The notes below the pieces were generated by a model. The model was not told where the DNA came from. It was given only the letters and a program-made list of their open reading frames with translations, and did no database searches. The position numbers and the translations under genes were made by a program. This document shows, in pieces, positions 36,368 to 46,107 of a stretch of DNA of 64,000 nt; positions within the stretch are counted from its first letter, which is position 1; every line of letters starts with the position of its first letter. This stretch comes from Bacillus massilinigeriensis (lineage in GTDB: Bacteria; Bacillota; Bacilli; Bacillales; Cytobacillaceae), in contig NZ_LT630337.1 of NCBI RefSeq assembly GCF_900117315.1, positions 789,633-853,632 of the forward strand, given 5' to 3'.

Positions 36368-37396
36368 ATGTTAGATATTGACAAAAGTACCGTAGAATTT
36401 CTCATTACAGATCACATGGCAAACGAAGTAAAACTTCTATTGAATGAAAAGGTCAATGAGGTCGACATAATTGTACAGGAGATGAAATCCCGCAAAATCA
36501 ACCGGGTATACTTCGTAGCATGTGGTTCACCGTTATGCGCATGCCAAACTGCTCAAATTCTATTTGATCGGTATTCAAAAATCATTGCTAAGTCTTATAG
36601 TGGATTTGATTTTTTAGATCAAACTCCATATGTCATTGATGAAAATACCCTTGTTATTGGTGTAAGTGACTCAGGTACCACGGAGGAAGTTTATCGAAGC
36701 ATTGACCTTGCAAGAGCTAAAGGAGCCATGACTGTTGGATTCTCTAGGGATGGTAGAGGTGTACCTCTAGGGGACAGTGCAGAATATGCAATTGGCTATC
36801 AAGGACATGCAATCTGGCAAATGCATCTCTATTTAACCTACCTTATTGCATGCAAATATATCCAATTAGTAGAGGGTGATAATAAGGAGTTAACTGAGAT
36901 TTTAAAACAGCTTCAGGAGCTACCTGATGTATTAAAAGCATTAGTTCAAAATCAAGAAGAAAAGGCTAAACAATTAGGGATTGAAGCAAGTAAATATCCG
37001 TTCCTTTATACAGTCTCTGGTGGCAACCTTTTACCACTTGCATATAAGGAAGGAATTATTACGATGCTTGAATTTACTAGAACACATGGATGTCATTTAA
37101 ATGCAGCAGAGTTCCGTCATGGACCTTTAGAAGTAGTTGAAGCTGGTGTTCCATATGTATTTTTATTAGGGAATGATGAATCAAGACATACGGTGGAACG
37201 CGCATTAGAATTTGTGAAAGGTTACACAGATGATGTCGTTGTATTTGATGTAAAAGACTTAGGAGTGGAAGTTCATCCAATGATCGCTCCTTTAGTACTA
37301 TTCGTCCCGTTGGAATATTTTTACTATTATTTATCCATTGCAAAAGATCACAATCCTGACGACAGACGGTATTACGGGGGAAAGGTGAAATATTAA
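36368..37396 (+). CDS. frlB: fructoselysine-6-phosphate deglycase FrlB
   Basis: 342-aa SIS-domain enzyme that cleaves fructoselysine-6-phosphate to glucose-6-phosphate and lysine. It begins MLDIDKSTVEFLIT and contains YFVACGSPL, GVSDSGTTEEV, TLEFT-like MLEFTRTHGC, AEFRHGPLEVVE, LLGNDESRHT and DHNPDDRRYYGG, all matching E. coli FrlB as I recall it. GGAGGATC precedes ATG. It lies between the kinase and FrlC genes. Confidence 0.92.
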   Translation: MLDIDKSTVEFLITDHMANEVKLLLNEKVNEVDIIVQEMKSRKINRVYFVACGSPLCACQTAQILFDRYSKIIAKSYSGFDFLDQTPYVIDENTLVIGVSDSGTTEEVYRSIDLARAKGAMTVGFSRDGRGVPLGDSAEYAIGYQGHAIWQMHLYLTYLIACKYIQLVEGDNKELTEILKQLQELPDVLKALVQNQEEKAKQLGIEASKYPFLYTVSGGNLLPLAYKEGIITMLEFTRTHGCHLNAAEFRHGPLEVVEAGVPYVFLLGNDESRHTVERALEFVKGYTDDVVVFDVKDLGVEVHPMIAPLVLFVPLEYFYYYLSIAKDHNPDDRRYYGGKVKY

Positions 37397-37416
37397 AGAA
37401 AAAAGGAGGTAAGGTC

Positions 37417-38235
37417 ATGCAATTTGGAATGTTCACATCTGGTTATCAGAGAAATCCAATTGAGCATGTTTTTGAAGATGCCAAACGCTTTGGCTATGAT
37501 TACGTGGAGCTATGGGGCGGGCGGCCACATGCTTACCCTTACGACTTGAAGCACAACGGGGTTGATGAAATTAAAGCATTAATTGACAAGTATGAGATGC
37601 CAGTAAAAATCTATACTCCTGAAATGAATGCTTATCCGTTTAATATTATGAGTGGTACCGAAGAAATGAGGATCGACTCGATTAAGTATACGAAGGCTGC
37701 CATGGATGTGGCGAAGGACATGGGTGCAGAATATACATTAATTTCTGCAGGACATGCCGGATATCTAGCCAGTCAAAGAGAAATTGATGAAAGACTTAAT
37801 AAGAGCTTAAGTGAGTTAGTGGATCATGCAGAAAAGAATAATCACAAAATTATTTATGAGCCCTTAACAACCTTTGAATCCAATGTTACGACAAATGCGA
37901 ATCAATTAATAGATGTATTGGATCGGTTTGATTCTCCTTATTTAGTTGGAATGGTTGATATTGTAGTCCCTTATATTCAAGCAGAAAGTATATTGGCATA
38001 TTTTGATAAGCTCCAGGACAAAATGGTCCATATGCACATCATAGATAGTGATGGTCATAGTGAAACTCATGTACTACCAGGAGAGGGTGTTTTGCCGTTA
38101 AACGAATTAATGCAAGAACTAAAAGAAATGGGCTATGAAAAAACCATAACAATAGAGCTAGTAACTGCTTATCTCAATGAACCAAGGTTTTATGCAAAAA
38201 GAGCAGTCCGTAATCTAAAGAGAATGTTAGATTAG
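37417..38235 (+). CDS. frlC: fructoselysine 3-epimerase FrlC
   Basis: 272-aa TIM-barrel epimerase. E. coli FrlC interconverts fructoselysine and psicoselysine. Nearly the whole length resembles E. coli FrlC: GMFTSGYQRNPIEHVFEDA, ELWGGRPHAY, YTPEMNAYPFN, AEYTLISAGHAGYL, EPLTTFESNV and MHIIDSDGHSETHVLPGEG. The Glu/Asp/His metal ligands of the fold are conserved. AAAGGAGG precedes ATG, 20 bases after frlB. Confidence 0.93.
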   Translation: MQFGMFTSGYQRNPIEHVFEDAKRFGYDYVELWGGRPHAYPYDLKHNGVDEIKALIDKYEMPVKIYTPEMNAYPFNIMSGTEEMRIDSIKYTKAAMDVAKDMGAEYTLISAGHAGYLASQREIDERLNKSLSELVDHAEKNNHKIIYEPLTTFESNVTTNANQLIDVLDRFDSPYLVGMVDIVVPYIQAESILAYFDKLQDKMVHMHIIDSDGHSETHVLPGEGVLPLNELMQELKEMGYEKTITIELVTAYLNEPRFYAKRAVRNLKRMLD

Positions 38236-38245
38236 GAGGAAACCA

Positions 38246-39100
38246 ATGTTTATTGATATACATGTCCATCCCAATTTTTATGAAGGTATCGATCAAGGTC
38301 AGGATATGTTTACCCTAAGACAAAAGGGACTAAATATCCATAAGAATTCCATCGCAACCATCCAACATGTAAAGAATCAGATGAAATGTGCTGGTCTTGA
38401 TAAGCTCTGTTTACTTGCACAGGATGAATCTTCTCTATACGGGCAGCCACTAGTGACCAATGGAGAGGTAGCTGCCTTGGTCAATCAAGCACCGGATATG
38501 TTTTATGGATTTGCCAGTGTTGATCCTTTAATAGAAGGCTGGGAGGAGGAACTCTATTTTGCATTTAAAGATTTACATTTGATGGGATTGAGCTTAAATC
38601 TCTCAAAATTAAAGCTTTATCCAACAGATGATCGCCTGGAAAAACTATATAATATTTGCCTGAAATGGAATAAACCGATTCTTTTCCATAGTGGATGTAG
38701 CTATGAACAGGATACAGTTTCCAAATATTCTCACCCCTTAGAGTTTGAGGAGATTGCAGCAAGCTTCCCTAAGCTTCGTATTGGTCTTGAACATTTTGGG
38801 TGGCCCTGGGTTAAGGATACTGCGATGTTGATGTTGAAGTATAAAAATGTATATGTCGATACAGCAGCATTGTTTTTTGATAATGCATTAGAGTTTTATC
38901 AGCACATATTTACAAAAGAGTACGAACTTACATGGGTGGAAAGAAGTCTGAGACATCAAATTATGTTTGGAAGCGATAATCCTCGTTTCGAGCAAATCAG
39001 AATGGCGAATGCTTTAGAGAAACTTGGGTTATCTGAGAATACTATAAAACTTATTAAAGGAGAAAATGCCATGACATTCATGGGGATTAATAATGCCTAA
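38246..39100 (+). CDS. amidohydrolase family protein (TIM-barrel metal-dependent hydrolase)
   Basis: 284-aa amidohydrolase_2-type protein. The HxH metal motif IDIHVHPNF is at residues 3-11. Later ligands are the His of FHSGCSYEQ and the EHFGWPW segment, with catalytic Asp in MFGSDNPRFE. No signal peptide. The substrate is unknown; in this operon it may hydrolyse an amide or lactone linked to the Amadori compound. AGGAGG precedes ATG. It overlaps the YjbQ gene by 8 bases. Confidence 0.82.
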   Translation: MFIDIHVHPNFYEGIDQGQDMFTLRQKGLNIHKNSIATIQHVKNQMKCAGLDKLCLLAQDESSLYGQPLVTNGEVAALVNQAPDMFYGFASVDPLIEGWEEELYFAFKDLHLMGLSLNLSKLKLYPTDDRLEKLYNICLKWNKPILFHSGCSYEQDTVSKYSHPLEFEEIAASFPKLRIGLEHFGWPWVKDTAMLMLKYKNVYVDTAALFFDNALEFYQHIFTKEYELTWVERSLRHQIMFGSDNPRFEQIRMANALEKLGLSENTIKLIKGENAMTFMGINNA

Positions 39101-39542
39101 ACAAGTATTCTATCAAACTCTTTGGACAGATCAGTATTTACAAATGGTCAATATTACGAAGCAAATTGAGGAGGTGGTGCAGTCTAGTGAAGTGCAAAAT
39201 GGCCTGGTTACAATCCTATCCATGCATACTACAGCAGGAATAACAGTTAATGAAGGATTGGAATGCTTGGAACAGGATATTCATGAATTTTTATGTAAGC
39301 TTGTTCCTGAAAACGCTCCCTATCATCATGCAAGACTTTTAGCTGACTATGGATCTACAGCTGGGAATCCAACAGGGCACTTAAAAGCTATGATAGTAGG
39401 TAATCATTGTCATTTTCTGATTCAAAATGGGACATTGGAAAAGGGATCTGCCCAGGATGTCTATTTCTATGAATTTGATGGACCATCCAAAAGAACTTAT
39501 TGCATTATCATAGAAGAATTTGAGAATCTCGATTCAGATTAG
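39093..39542 (+). CDS. YjbQ/UPF0047 family protein
   Basis: 149-aa cytosolic protein of the YjbQ family, annotated from E. coli as having secondary thiamine-phosphate synthase activity; the physiological role is unclear. Signatures are LSMHTTAGITVNEGLE, the central H-rich NAPYHHARLLADYGSTAGNPTGHLKAMIVG, and a WQ-like LIQNGTLEKGSAQDVYFYEFDGP. It overlaps the amidohydrolase by 8 bases, so it belongs to the frl-like operon. Confidence 0.85.
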   Translation: MPKQVFYQTLWTDQYLQMVNITKQIEEVVQSSEVQNGLVTILSMHTTAGITVNEGLECLEQDIHEFLCKLVPENAPYHHARLLADYGSTAGNPTGHLKAMIVGNHCHFLIQNGTLEKGSAQDVYFYEFDGPSKRTYCIIIEEFENLDSD

Positions 39543-39557
39543 TCCCATTTGGTTTAA

Positions 39558-40955
<1,398 letters not shown>

Positions 40956-41084
40956 AGGGCAGAGTGAATAAAGGGGAGATTCAACTTAGTTGGTCTTCCC
41001 TTTGAAACTTAGGTTTTGAATGATAAAATAGTTTTGATAATTATTTTACCTATAATGGTGAGTCGTTTAAAGGAGAGAGTCACT

Positions 41085-41822
41085 TTGCCTAAAAAGAACC
41101 CAATCAGACCAAAAGATGAGATAGTCGAAATGGTGGAAGCGTTTATAGATGAAAAACAATTAAAGGAAAATGAAAAACTTCCTTCAGAAAGATTCTTTTG
41201 CGAAAAATGGGGGATCAATCGGACAACTCTTCGAAGTGCTTTAGCAAGACTGATAAAAGAAGGGACTGTTTATTCTGTCCCTGGAATTGGATATTTTGTT
41301 GCAGAAAAAAAACTAATTCGAAACCTTCAGGATTTACGTCCGTTAATGGAGATTGTAAAGGAGCAAGGGAAGGAATTAAAGACTGTTGTTTTAAGTAGTC
41401 ACCTTGTGGAAGCTGATGAGAGCATTGCAAGGATGCTGGAGATAGAAATAGGTGCAAAGGTGATGGAATTAATTCGTCTCCGTTATCTCAATGGAGTCCC
41501 TTCTCTACTTGAGTACAGTTATATTAATCAATCATTAACGGTTGGTCTAGAAGATTATGATTTTAATACAAATTCACTCTATGATGTTTTAGAAGAAGTC
41601 TATCATGTAAAACCTTTTGGTGGTTCACAGAGGGTGTCCATTAGTTATTCAACAGAAAATGAAGCGTTGCTTTTACAAATTCCTGAAGGAACTCCTGTAT
41701 TTTTTTTAAAGGGTATTACCTATAAGGAAGGAACTAAGGTCCCTTTTGAGTACTTCAAATCGATTATTCGCTCTGATAATGTAAAGTTTTTCTCAACCTT
41801 GAGAAGAAAGGGAGAATTATGA
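41085..41822 (+). CDS. GntR/UTRA family transcriptional regulator
   Basis: 245 aa. N-terminal winged helix (ENEKLPSERFFCEKWGINRTTLRSALARLIKEG, residues ~30-62) and a C-terminal UTRA ligand domain (from ~85). Start TTG 41085 has AAGGAG 9 bases upstream; the reading frame is open to 41016 but without a ribosome site. It is coupled to the FrlD kinase (ATGA overlap). Probably senses a phosphorylated intermediate and acts on the frl promoter or its own. Confidence 0.88.
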   Translation: MPKKNPIRPKDEIVEMVEAFIDEKQLKENEKLPSERFFCEKWGINRTTLRSALARLIKEGTVYSVPGIGYFVAEKKLIRNLQDLRPLMEIVKEQGKELKTVVLSSHLVEADESIARMLEIEIGAKVMELIRLRYLNGVPSLLEYSYINQSLTVGLEDYDFNTNSLYDVLEEVYHVKPFGGSQRVSISYSTENEALLLQIPEGTPVFFLKGITYKEGTKVPFEYFKSIIRSDNVKFFSTLRRKGEL

Positions 41823-42607
41823 TGAAATTAGTTGCAGTTGGGGATAATTGTATCGACTTTTATGAAAAAACTGATCAAGCATATCCTGGAGGAAATGCGG
41901 TTAATGTAGCTGTATATTTTCGCAGAAATGGTGGCGAAAGTGCTTATATAGGAGCAGTAGGAAATGATTCTTTTGGAAAGATACTATTGAATGGATTACA
42001 GGAAAAAGGTGTTGAAGTTTCACATGTTCATGTGGATAACGGCTCGACTGCAGTAACCCAAGTGGAATTAATTAATGGTGACCGAGTTTTTGGAGATTAT
42101 AATGAAGGTGTAATGGAAAATTTCAAACTTAAAGAGGAAGATTACGATTTTATCAAGAATTACGATATAGTAGTAAGTGGCTTTTGGGGTCATGTCCATC
42201 ATGATTTCAAGAACTTTCATCAAACGGGGATAAAAACTGCATTTGATTTTGCTACAAAATTAGATGATCCACTTGTTGAAGAAATCATTCCATATATAGA
42301 TTATGCGTTCTTTTCCTATGATGATGAAAATATTGAATGGATTAAGAACTATATGAAAAAGCTCCATTCCTTTGAAACTCAAATGATTATTGTGACTCGC
42401 GGAGATAAGGGCAGTATCGTCTTTGATGGTCAAAATTATTATGAGTTTGGAATTATCCCTTGCAAAGTAGTCGATACCATCGGCGCAGGGGATAGTTATA
42501 TTGCAGGGTTTCTAATGGGTTCTATAAGGAACTTACCTATCATAGAGAGAATGAAATTGGGAGCAAAGACAAGTGCTGAAACCATTGGATATAACGGAGC
42601 TTGGTGA
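41819..42607 (+). CDS. frlD: fructoselysine kinase FrlD
   Basis: 262-aa PfkB-family kinase that phosphorylates fructoselysine at the 6 position. Resemblance to E. coli FrlD runs from VGDNCIDFY and PGGNAVNVAVYFRR through RVFGDYNEGVM, WGHVHHDF and GAGDSYIAGF to the terminal YNGAW. This is the better FrlD match of the two kinases. Its start overlaps the GntR stop as ATGA. Confidence 0.92.
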   Translation: MMKLVAVGDNCIDFYEKTDQAYPGGNAVNVAVYFRRNGGESAYIGAVGNDSFGKILLNGLQEKGVEVSHVHVDNGSTAVTQVELINGDRVFGDYNEGVMENFKLKEEDYDFIKNYDIVVSGFWGHVHHDFKNFHQTGIKTAFDFATKLDDPLVEEIIPYIDYAFFSYDDENIEWIKNYMKKLHSFETQMIIVTRGDKGSIVFDGQNYYEFGIIPCKVVDTIGAGDSYIAGFLMGSIRNLPIIERMKLGAKTSAETIGYNGAW

Positions 42608-42675
42608 GGGGGAAAATTTAAGACAATTAGATTCATGTGTTTCTTGAAAGTGAGGGAGCTTTTTGAGCGTTTATT

Positions 42676-43398
42676 ATGTATCAATTTAAACAACAATATC
42701 CAATTTATGTGCAATTACGTGATATTTTAAGAGATCAAATTGAAAATGGAATTTACCTGCCTGGAACAGCGATTCCTTCTGAAAACGAGCTTAGTGAAAC
42801 ATATGGTGTAAACCGTCTCACTGTGCGAACAGCCATTGAAGGGCTTACGAAGGAGGGGATTGTTAGACCAATCCAAGGGAAAGGCGTATATGTCATGGGA
42901 GGGCGTATTAATAGAGATCTTGATACTCTATCAGGATTTTCTCGAACCCTTCGTGAGAAAGATAGTGAACCAAAGATTAATGTACTTTATCAAAAAATTC
43001 GAAAGGCAGGACGTAAATACAGCAAAATTTTTGAGATTGAAGAGGAAGCTGAGATTCATTACATCAAAAGGGTTTGTTTTGCAGACGGGAGTCCTATGTC
43101 GATTGAGGAAATTTTTGTACCTGCTTCGATTATGTCCAATTTAAATGAGCTCAATGTATCTGATTTTTCCATGTATGATCTCTATGATTTCTATAAAATT
43201 AATGTAACCAATGCATATCAAACTCTAGATATTGTCACATTGGATCAGAATGAATCCCGATTGCTCAATATTAATACCTCACAAGCAGTCTATTTGTTTT
43301 CAAGCATCACCTATGCCGACGAGAAGACTCCTATTGAATATGCCAAAACATATGTCCGTGCAGATCTCTGTGAATTTACGGTTAAATTTAGTAATTAA
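42676..43398 (+). CDS. GntR/UTRA family transcriptional regulator, FrlR-like
   Basis: 240 aa. The winged helix starts QQYPIYVQLRDILRDQIENG and continues IPSENELSETYGVNRLTVRTAIEGL and IQGKGVYV, then a UTRA domain with LSGFSRTLREK and SITYADEKTPIEYAKTYVRAD. The domain layout is the same as FrlR of E. coli. It differs clearly from the GntR protein at 41085, so the locus has two separate regulators. The ribosome site is weak; GAGGGAG lies ~17 bases upstream. A terminator follows. Confidence 0.88.
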   Translation: MYQFKQQYPIYVQLRDILRDQIENGIYLPGTAIPSENELSETYGVNRLTVRTAIEGLTKEGIVRPIQGKGVYVMGGRINRDLDTLSGFSRTLREKDSEPKINVLYQKIRKAGRKYSKIFEIEEEAEIHYIKRVCFADGSPMSIEEIFVPASIMSNLNELNVSDFSMYDLYDFYKINVTNAYQTLDIVTLDQNESRLLNINTSQAVYLFSSITYADEKTPIEYAKTYVRADLCEFTVKFSN

Positions 43399-43410
43399 AG
43401 TATATTTAAT

Positions 43411-43442
43411 GATTCGGTACATATATTTTGCCGAATCTTTTT
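43411..43442 (+). terminator. terminator after the second GntR gene
   Basis: GATTCGG/CCGAATC stem with a 13-nt loop and TTTTT, 12 bases after the stop. Confidence 0.8.
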
Positions 43443-43560
43443 AATATCAGATTTGAAGAGAGTAATTTGAAAAACTAACATAAGAGGTTTAATAGGAAAA
43501 ATAAATGGAGATGACTCGCGGAGATTATCATATGAGTTTAAAAATTAAGCAGGTGAAAAA

Positions 43561-44340
43561 GTGGGACATTTGATAATGAATTATCCATCCAAAGCCCTTC
43601 ATCAAACAACTCAGGTTCAGGTTATCCTCCCTGAGGAATCCAATGATGTTACACCTTTGTATAAAGAGGATGACGTAATATTAATATACTTACTGCATGG
43701 ACTGACAGGGAATGCCAGTGAGTGGATTAGATTTTCCAAGATTGAGTATTACGCCAAAAAATATAATGCAATTGTTGTTATGCCAGAGGTGCATCGCAGC
43801 TTTTATTTGAATCAACCTGGGGCTCATTATGAGAAGTATGTTTCTTCAGAGCTTCCAGAAATTCTGGAACGTTGGTTTAAGCTTCCTGCAACCGAGAAAA
43901 CCTATCTTACTGGTGAAAGTATGGGAGGATACGGGACCCTTCGAATAGGTCTGACTCATTCTGAAAGCTATCATAAAATAGCTGCCGTTTCTCCAGTTAT
44001 ATCTTTAAGGAGTCTAATAGCAAATGACCCGGAATTATTTGATAAGAATGAGTGGTCAAGGTTTGATTTAGAAGGCATTCTAGAGCCATTGGATTTGTTA
44101 AAGGAAAGGACGGTTCAGCAGAACAATAATGGGAAGCTTCTCCTTTTATGTGGAACAGAGGATAGTTTCTATGAAGATACAATAGAGTTTGAGAAACAAT
44201 GCAATCAACAAGGTCTTAATGTCGCAAGTTGCTACGAAACGGGCGAGCATTCTTGGTTATATTGGGATCACGCCATACATCGTGTGATTCGTTTTTTTCG
44301 TGGTTTAAATTATAACGGAAATATTTTAACAGACATATAA
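43561..44340 (+). CDS. esterase-D-like alpha/beta hydrolase
   Basis: 259-aa alpha/beta hydrolase of the putative-esterase (tributyrin esterase EstA/esterase D) family. The oxyanion HGLTGNASEW motif is near residue 55, the nucleophile Ser is in GESMGGYG near 121, the Asp is in CGTEDSFYED and the His is in GEHSWLYWD. Cytosolic, with no signal peptide. The start is GTG after AGGTGAAAAA. It lies in the frl-like locus and may remove an ester or formyl group from the imported substrate; inferred only. Confidence 0.85.
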   Translation: MGHLIMNYPSKALHQTTQVQVILPEESNDVTPLYKEDDVILIYLLHGLTGNASEWIRFSKIEYYAKKYNAIVVMPEVHRSFYLNQPGAHYEKYVSSELPEILERWFKLPATEKTYLTGESMGGYGTLRIGLTHSESYHKIAAVSPVISLRSLIANDPELFDKNEWSRFDLEGILEPLDLLKERTVQQNNNGKLLLLCGTEDSFYEDTIEFEKQCNQQGLNVASCYETGEHSWLYWDHAIHRVIRFFRGLNYNGNILTDI

Positions 44341-44361
44341 CTTTCAAGAAAGAGGCTTACA

Positions 44362-45936
44362 ATGATGAGTAATGTACAATATATTTTTAAGTCAAGCTCA
44401 ATTTTTACCGGGAAAGATTTAAACTATATTGATGGCTATATTGTTGTCCAGGATAACCGTATTATTAAGGTGTGTACAGGAAGTGAGATTGGATTTAAGA
44501 GTGATGATACAGTCATCTTGGATTTTAAAGATCAGGTCATTATGCCTGGACTAATTGATACCCACTGCTTTTTTACAGGCTATGCAATGCAAAATGTTGG
44601 ACCAAATCTTAGTGAGGTTGAGAATTTTGATAGATTAATAGAGGTTCTGAAAGACTATTACTCTACTAATATAAATCATGGTAATAATGTATCCGCTTAC
44701 CCAATTTTAGGCCATGGTGCTTTACAATCTTTATTAAGTGAAATTGAAGTAGACATGAACCATGATATGTTGGAAGGGCAATTCCCTGGGTATCCTATTG
44801 TTCTATTTACCATGGACAACGAGAGCTGTTGGATGAATGAAGTAGCAAAAGAGTGTTACGGGTTTGATGTGGACCATACAAATGCGGAGTCGGTTTGGAA
44901 GTTGATGAAACCAATATTGGGTAATGATGAATTTATTATCCCTATGCTTAAGAAATACACTCAATTGATGAGTTCCCGTGGAGTAACCTCAGTTAAGGAG
45001 ATGGGCTTTGACGACTTTTATGGGTTTGCCCCGAAGCTTCATGATTTATCAAGGGATAACAATCTAGGACTGAGAATTAATTTTATGTCACAGCCTGTGG
45101 GCTACGAAATGAATATTGAATATGGAAAACAAATGAAATCGCTAAGTAACCATCCTTTTTTCACCTTTTCTGGATATAACCAGATGACAGATGGCTCGAT
45201 AAGTGAAGATAATGGAGATTTGAAGGAGCCCTATGAGAAGGGGTATGGTTGTAAACAAAGTATTGATTATGCCCAAATTGAGAAGGACGTATTAAAAGCG
45301 GATCAAGCGGGTTTCAGATTTTCCCTTCATACACAGGGTGATGGTGCGGTAGCAAAAGCCATCGATATTTTTTCGAAATGTCAACAGGACTCATTAGGAA
45401 AACTGATCCATAGACATGTTCTAACTGATTTAGAGCTGACGGATATTGAAGATCTAAAGCGATGTGCCGACCTTGGAATCCAGGCTGAAGTCTATCCTCA
45501 AATTATGTCATTATACGACAGTGGAGAGGGAAAAATCTCTCTTATTAAGGAAAAAGTAGGGGAGCGTAGGAAATACTACTGGAATCGAAGAGGCATGTTA
45601 GATACTGGTATGGTGATCTCCTGTGCAACAGATTTACCATTGCTTATCGATGATTTAGGGGAATCAATTTATCATTCATGCTACGGAAAATTTAATGATG
45701 ATACTGAATTTAATCCTGAAAACGTTATGACTATTGAGGAATTAATGAGAGCATGGACTCTCGGAGGAGCTTTGAATTTATCGAAGGAAAAGCAGTTAGG
45801 GACATTAGAAGAAGGAAAATTAGCAGATTTAATTGTTTTGAATTGCGATACAAGAAAAATAAATGCTTCTTCTGCCAAAGATGTTAGAGTTGTTTATACA
45901 ATGGTTGACGGAAAAGTAGTTCATCAAGAAAAATAG
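44362..45936 (+). CDS. amidohydrolase_3 (YtcJ-like) family protein with altered metal motif
   Basis: 524-aa amidohydrolase-superfamily protein, with an N-terminal beta segment (GYIVVQDNRIIKV), a TIM barrel, and a C-terminal LGTLEEGKLADLIVLNCD typical of the family. Other active-site strands are FSLHTQGDGAV, IHRHVLTDLEL and CATDLPLL. The usual HxH motif is replaced: PGLIDTHCFFTG has H-C-F at that position. Either the site binds one metal without that His, as some members do, or activity is changed. It lies 21 bases after the esterase and ends the locus, followed by a terminator. Confidence 0.82.
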   Translation: MMSNVQYIFKSSSIFTGKDLNYIDGYIVVQDNRIIKVCTGSEIGFKSDDTVILDFKDQVIMPGLIDTHCFFTGYAMQNVGPNLSEVENFDRLIEVLKDYYSTNINHGNNVSAYPILGHGALQSLLSEIEVDMNHDMLEGQFPGYPIVLFTMDNESCWMNEVAKECYGFDVDHTNAESVWKLMKPILGNDEFIIPMLKKYTQLMSSRGVTSVKEMGFDDFYGFAPKLHDLSRDNNLGLRINFMSQPVGYEMNIEYGKQMKSLSNHPFFTFSGYNQMTDGSISEDNGDLKEPYEKGYGCKQSIDYAQIEKDVLKADQAGFRFSLHTQGDGAVAKAIDIFSKCQQDSLGKLIHRHVLTDLELTDIEDLKRCADLGIQAEVYPQIMSLYDSGEGKISLIKEKVGERRKYYWNRRGMLDTGMVISCATDLPLLIDDLGESIYHSCYGKFNDDTEFNPENVMTIEELMRAWTLGGALNLSKEKQLGTLEEGKLADLIVLNCDTRKINASSAKDVRVVYTMVDGKVVHQEK

Positions 45937-45966
45937 TAAATTAAAGAAACCTCAATTTCTTTTAGG

Positions 45967-46003
45967 GAAGAGACCAGTTCTACAGCTGTTCTCTTCTTTT
46001 TTT
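45967..46003 (+). terminator. terminator of the frl-like locus
   Basis: GAAGAGA/TCTCTTC stem with a loop containing a short CAG/CTG pairing, followed by TTTTTTT, 30 bases after the amidohydrolase stop. Confidence 0.75.
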
Positions 46004-46107
46004 AGATGATGGTATTTTTCATTTTAGCAACCGCACCCAATCATGGAATAATTTCCTGCTCATTAACAAACTTTATTAATAAGTTCATTCATTTTGAGGT
46101 GTACATA

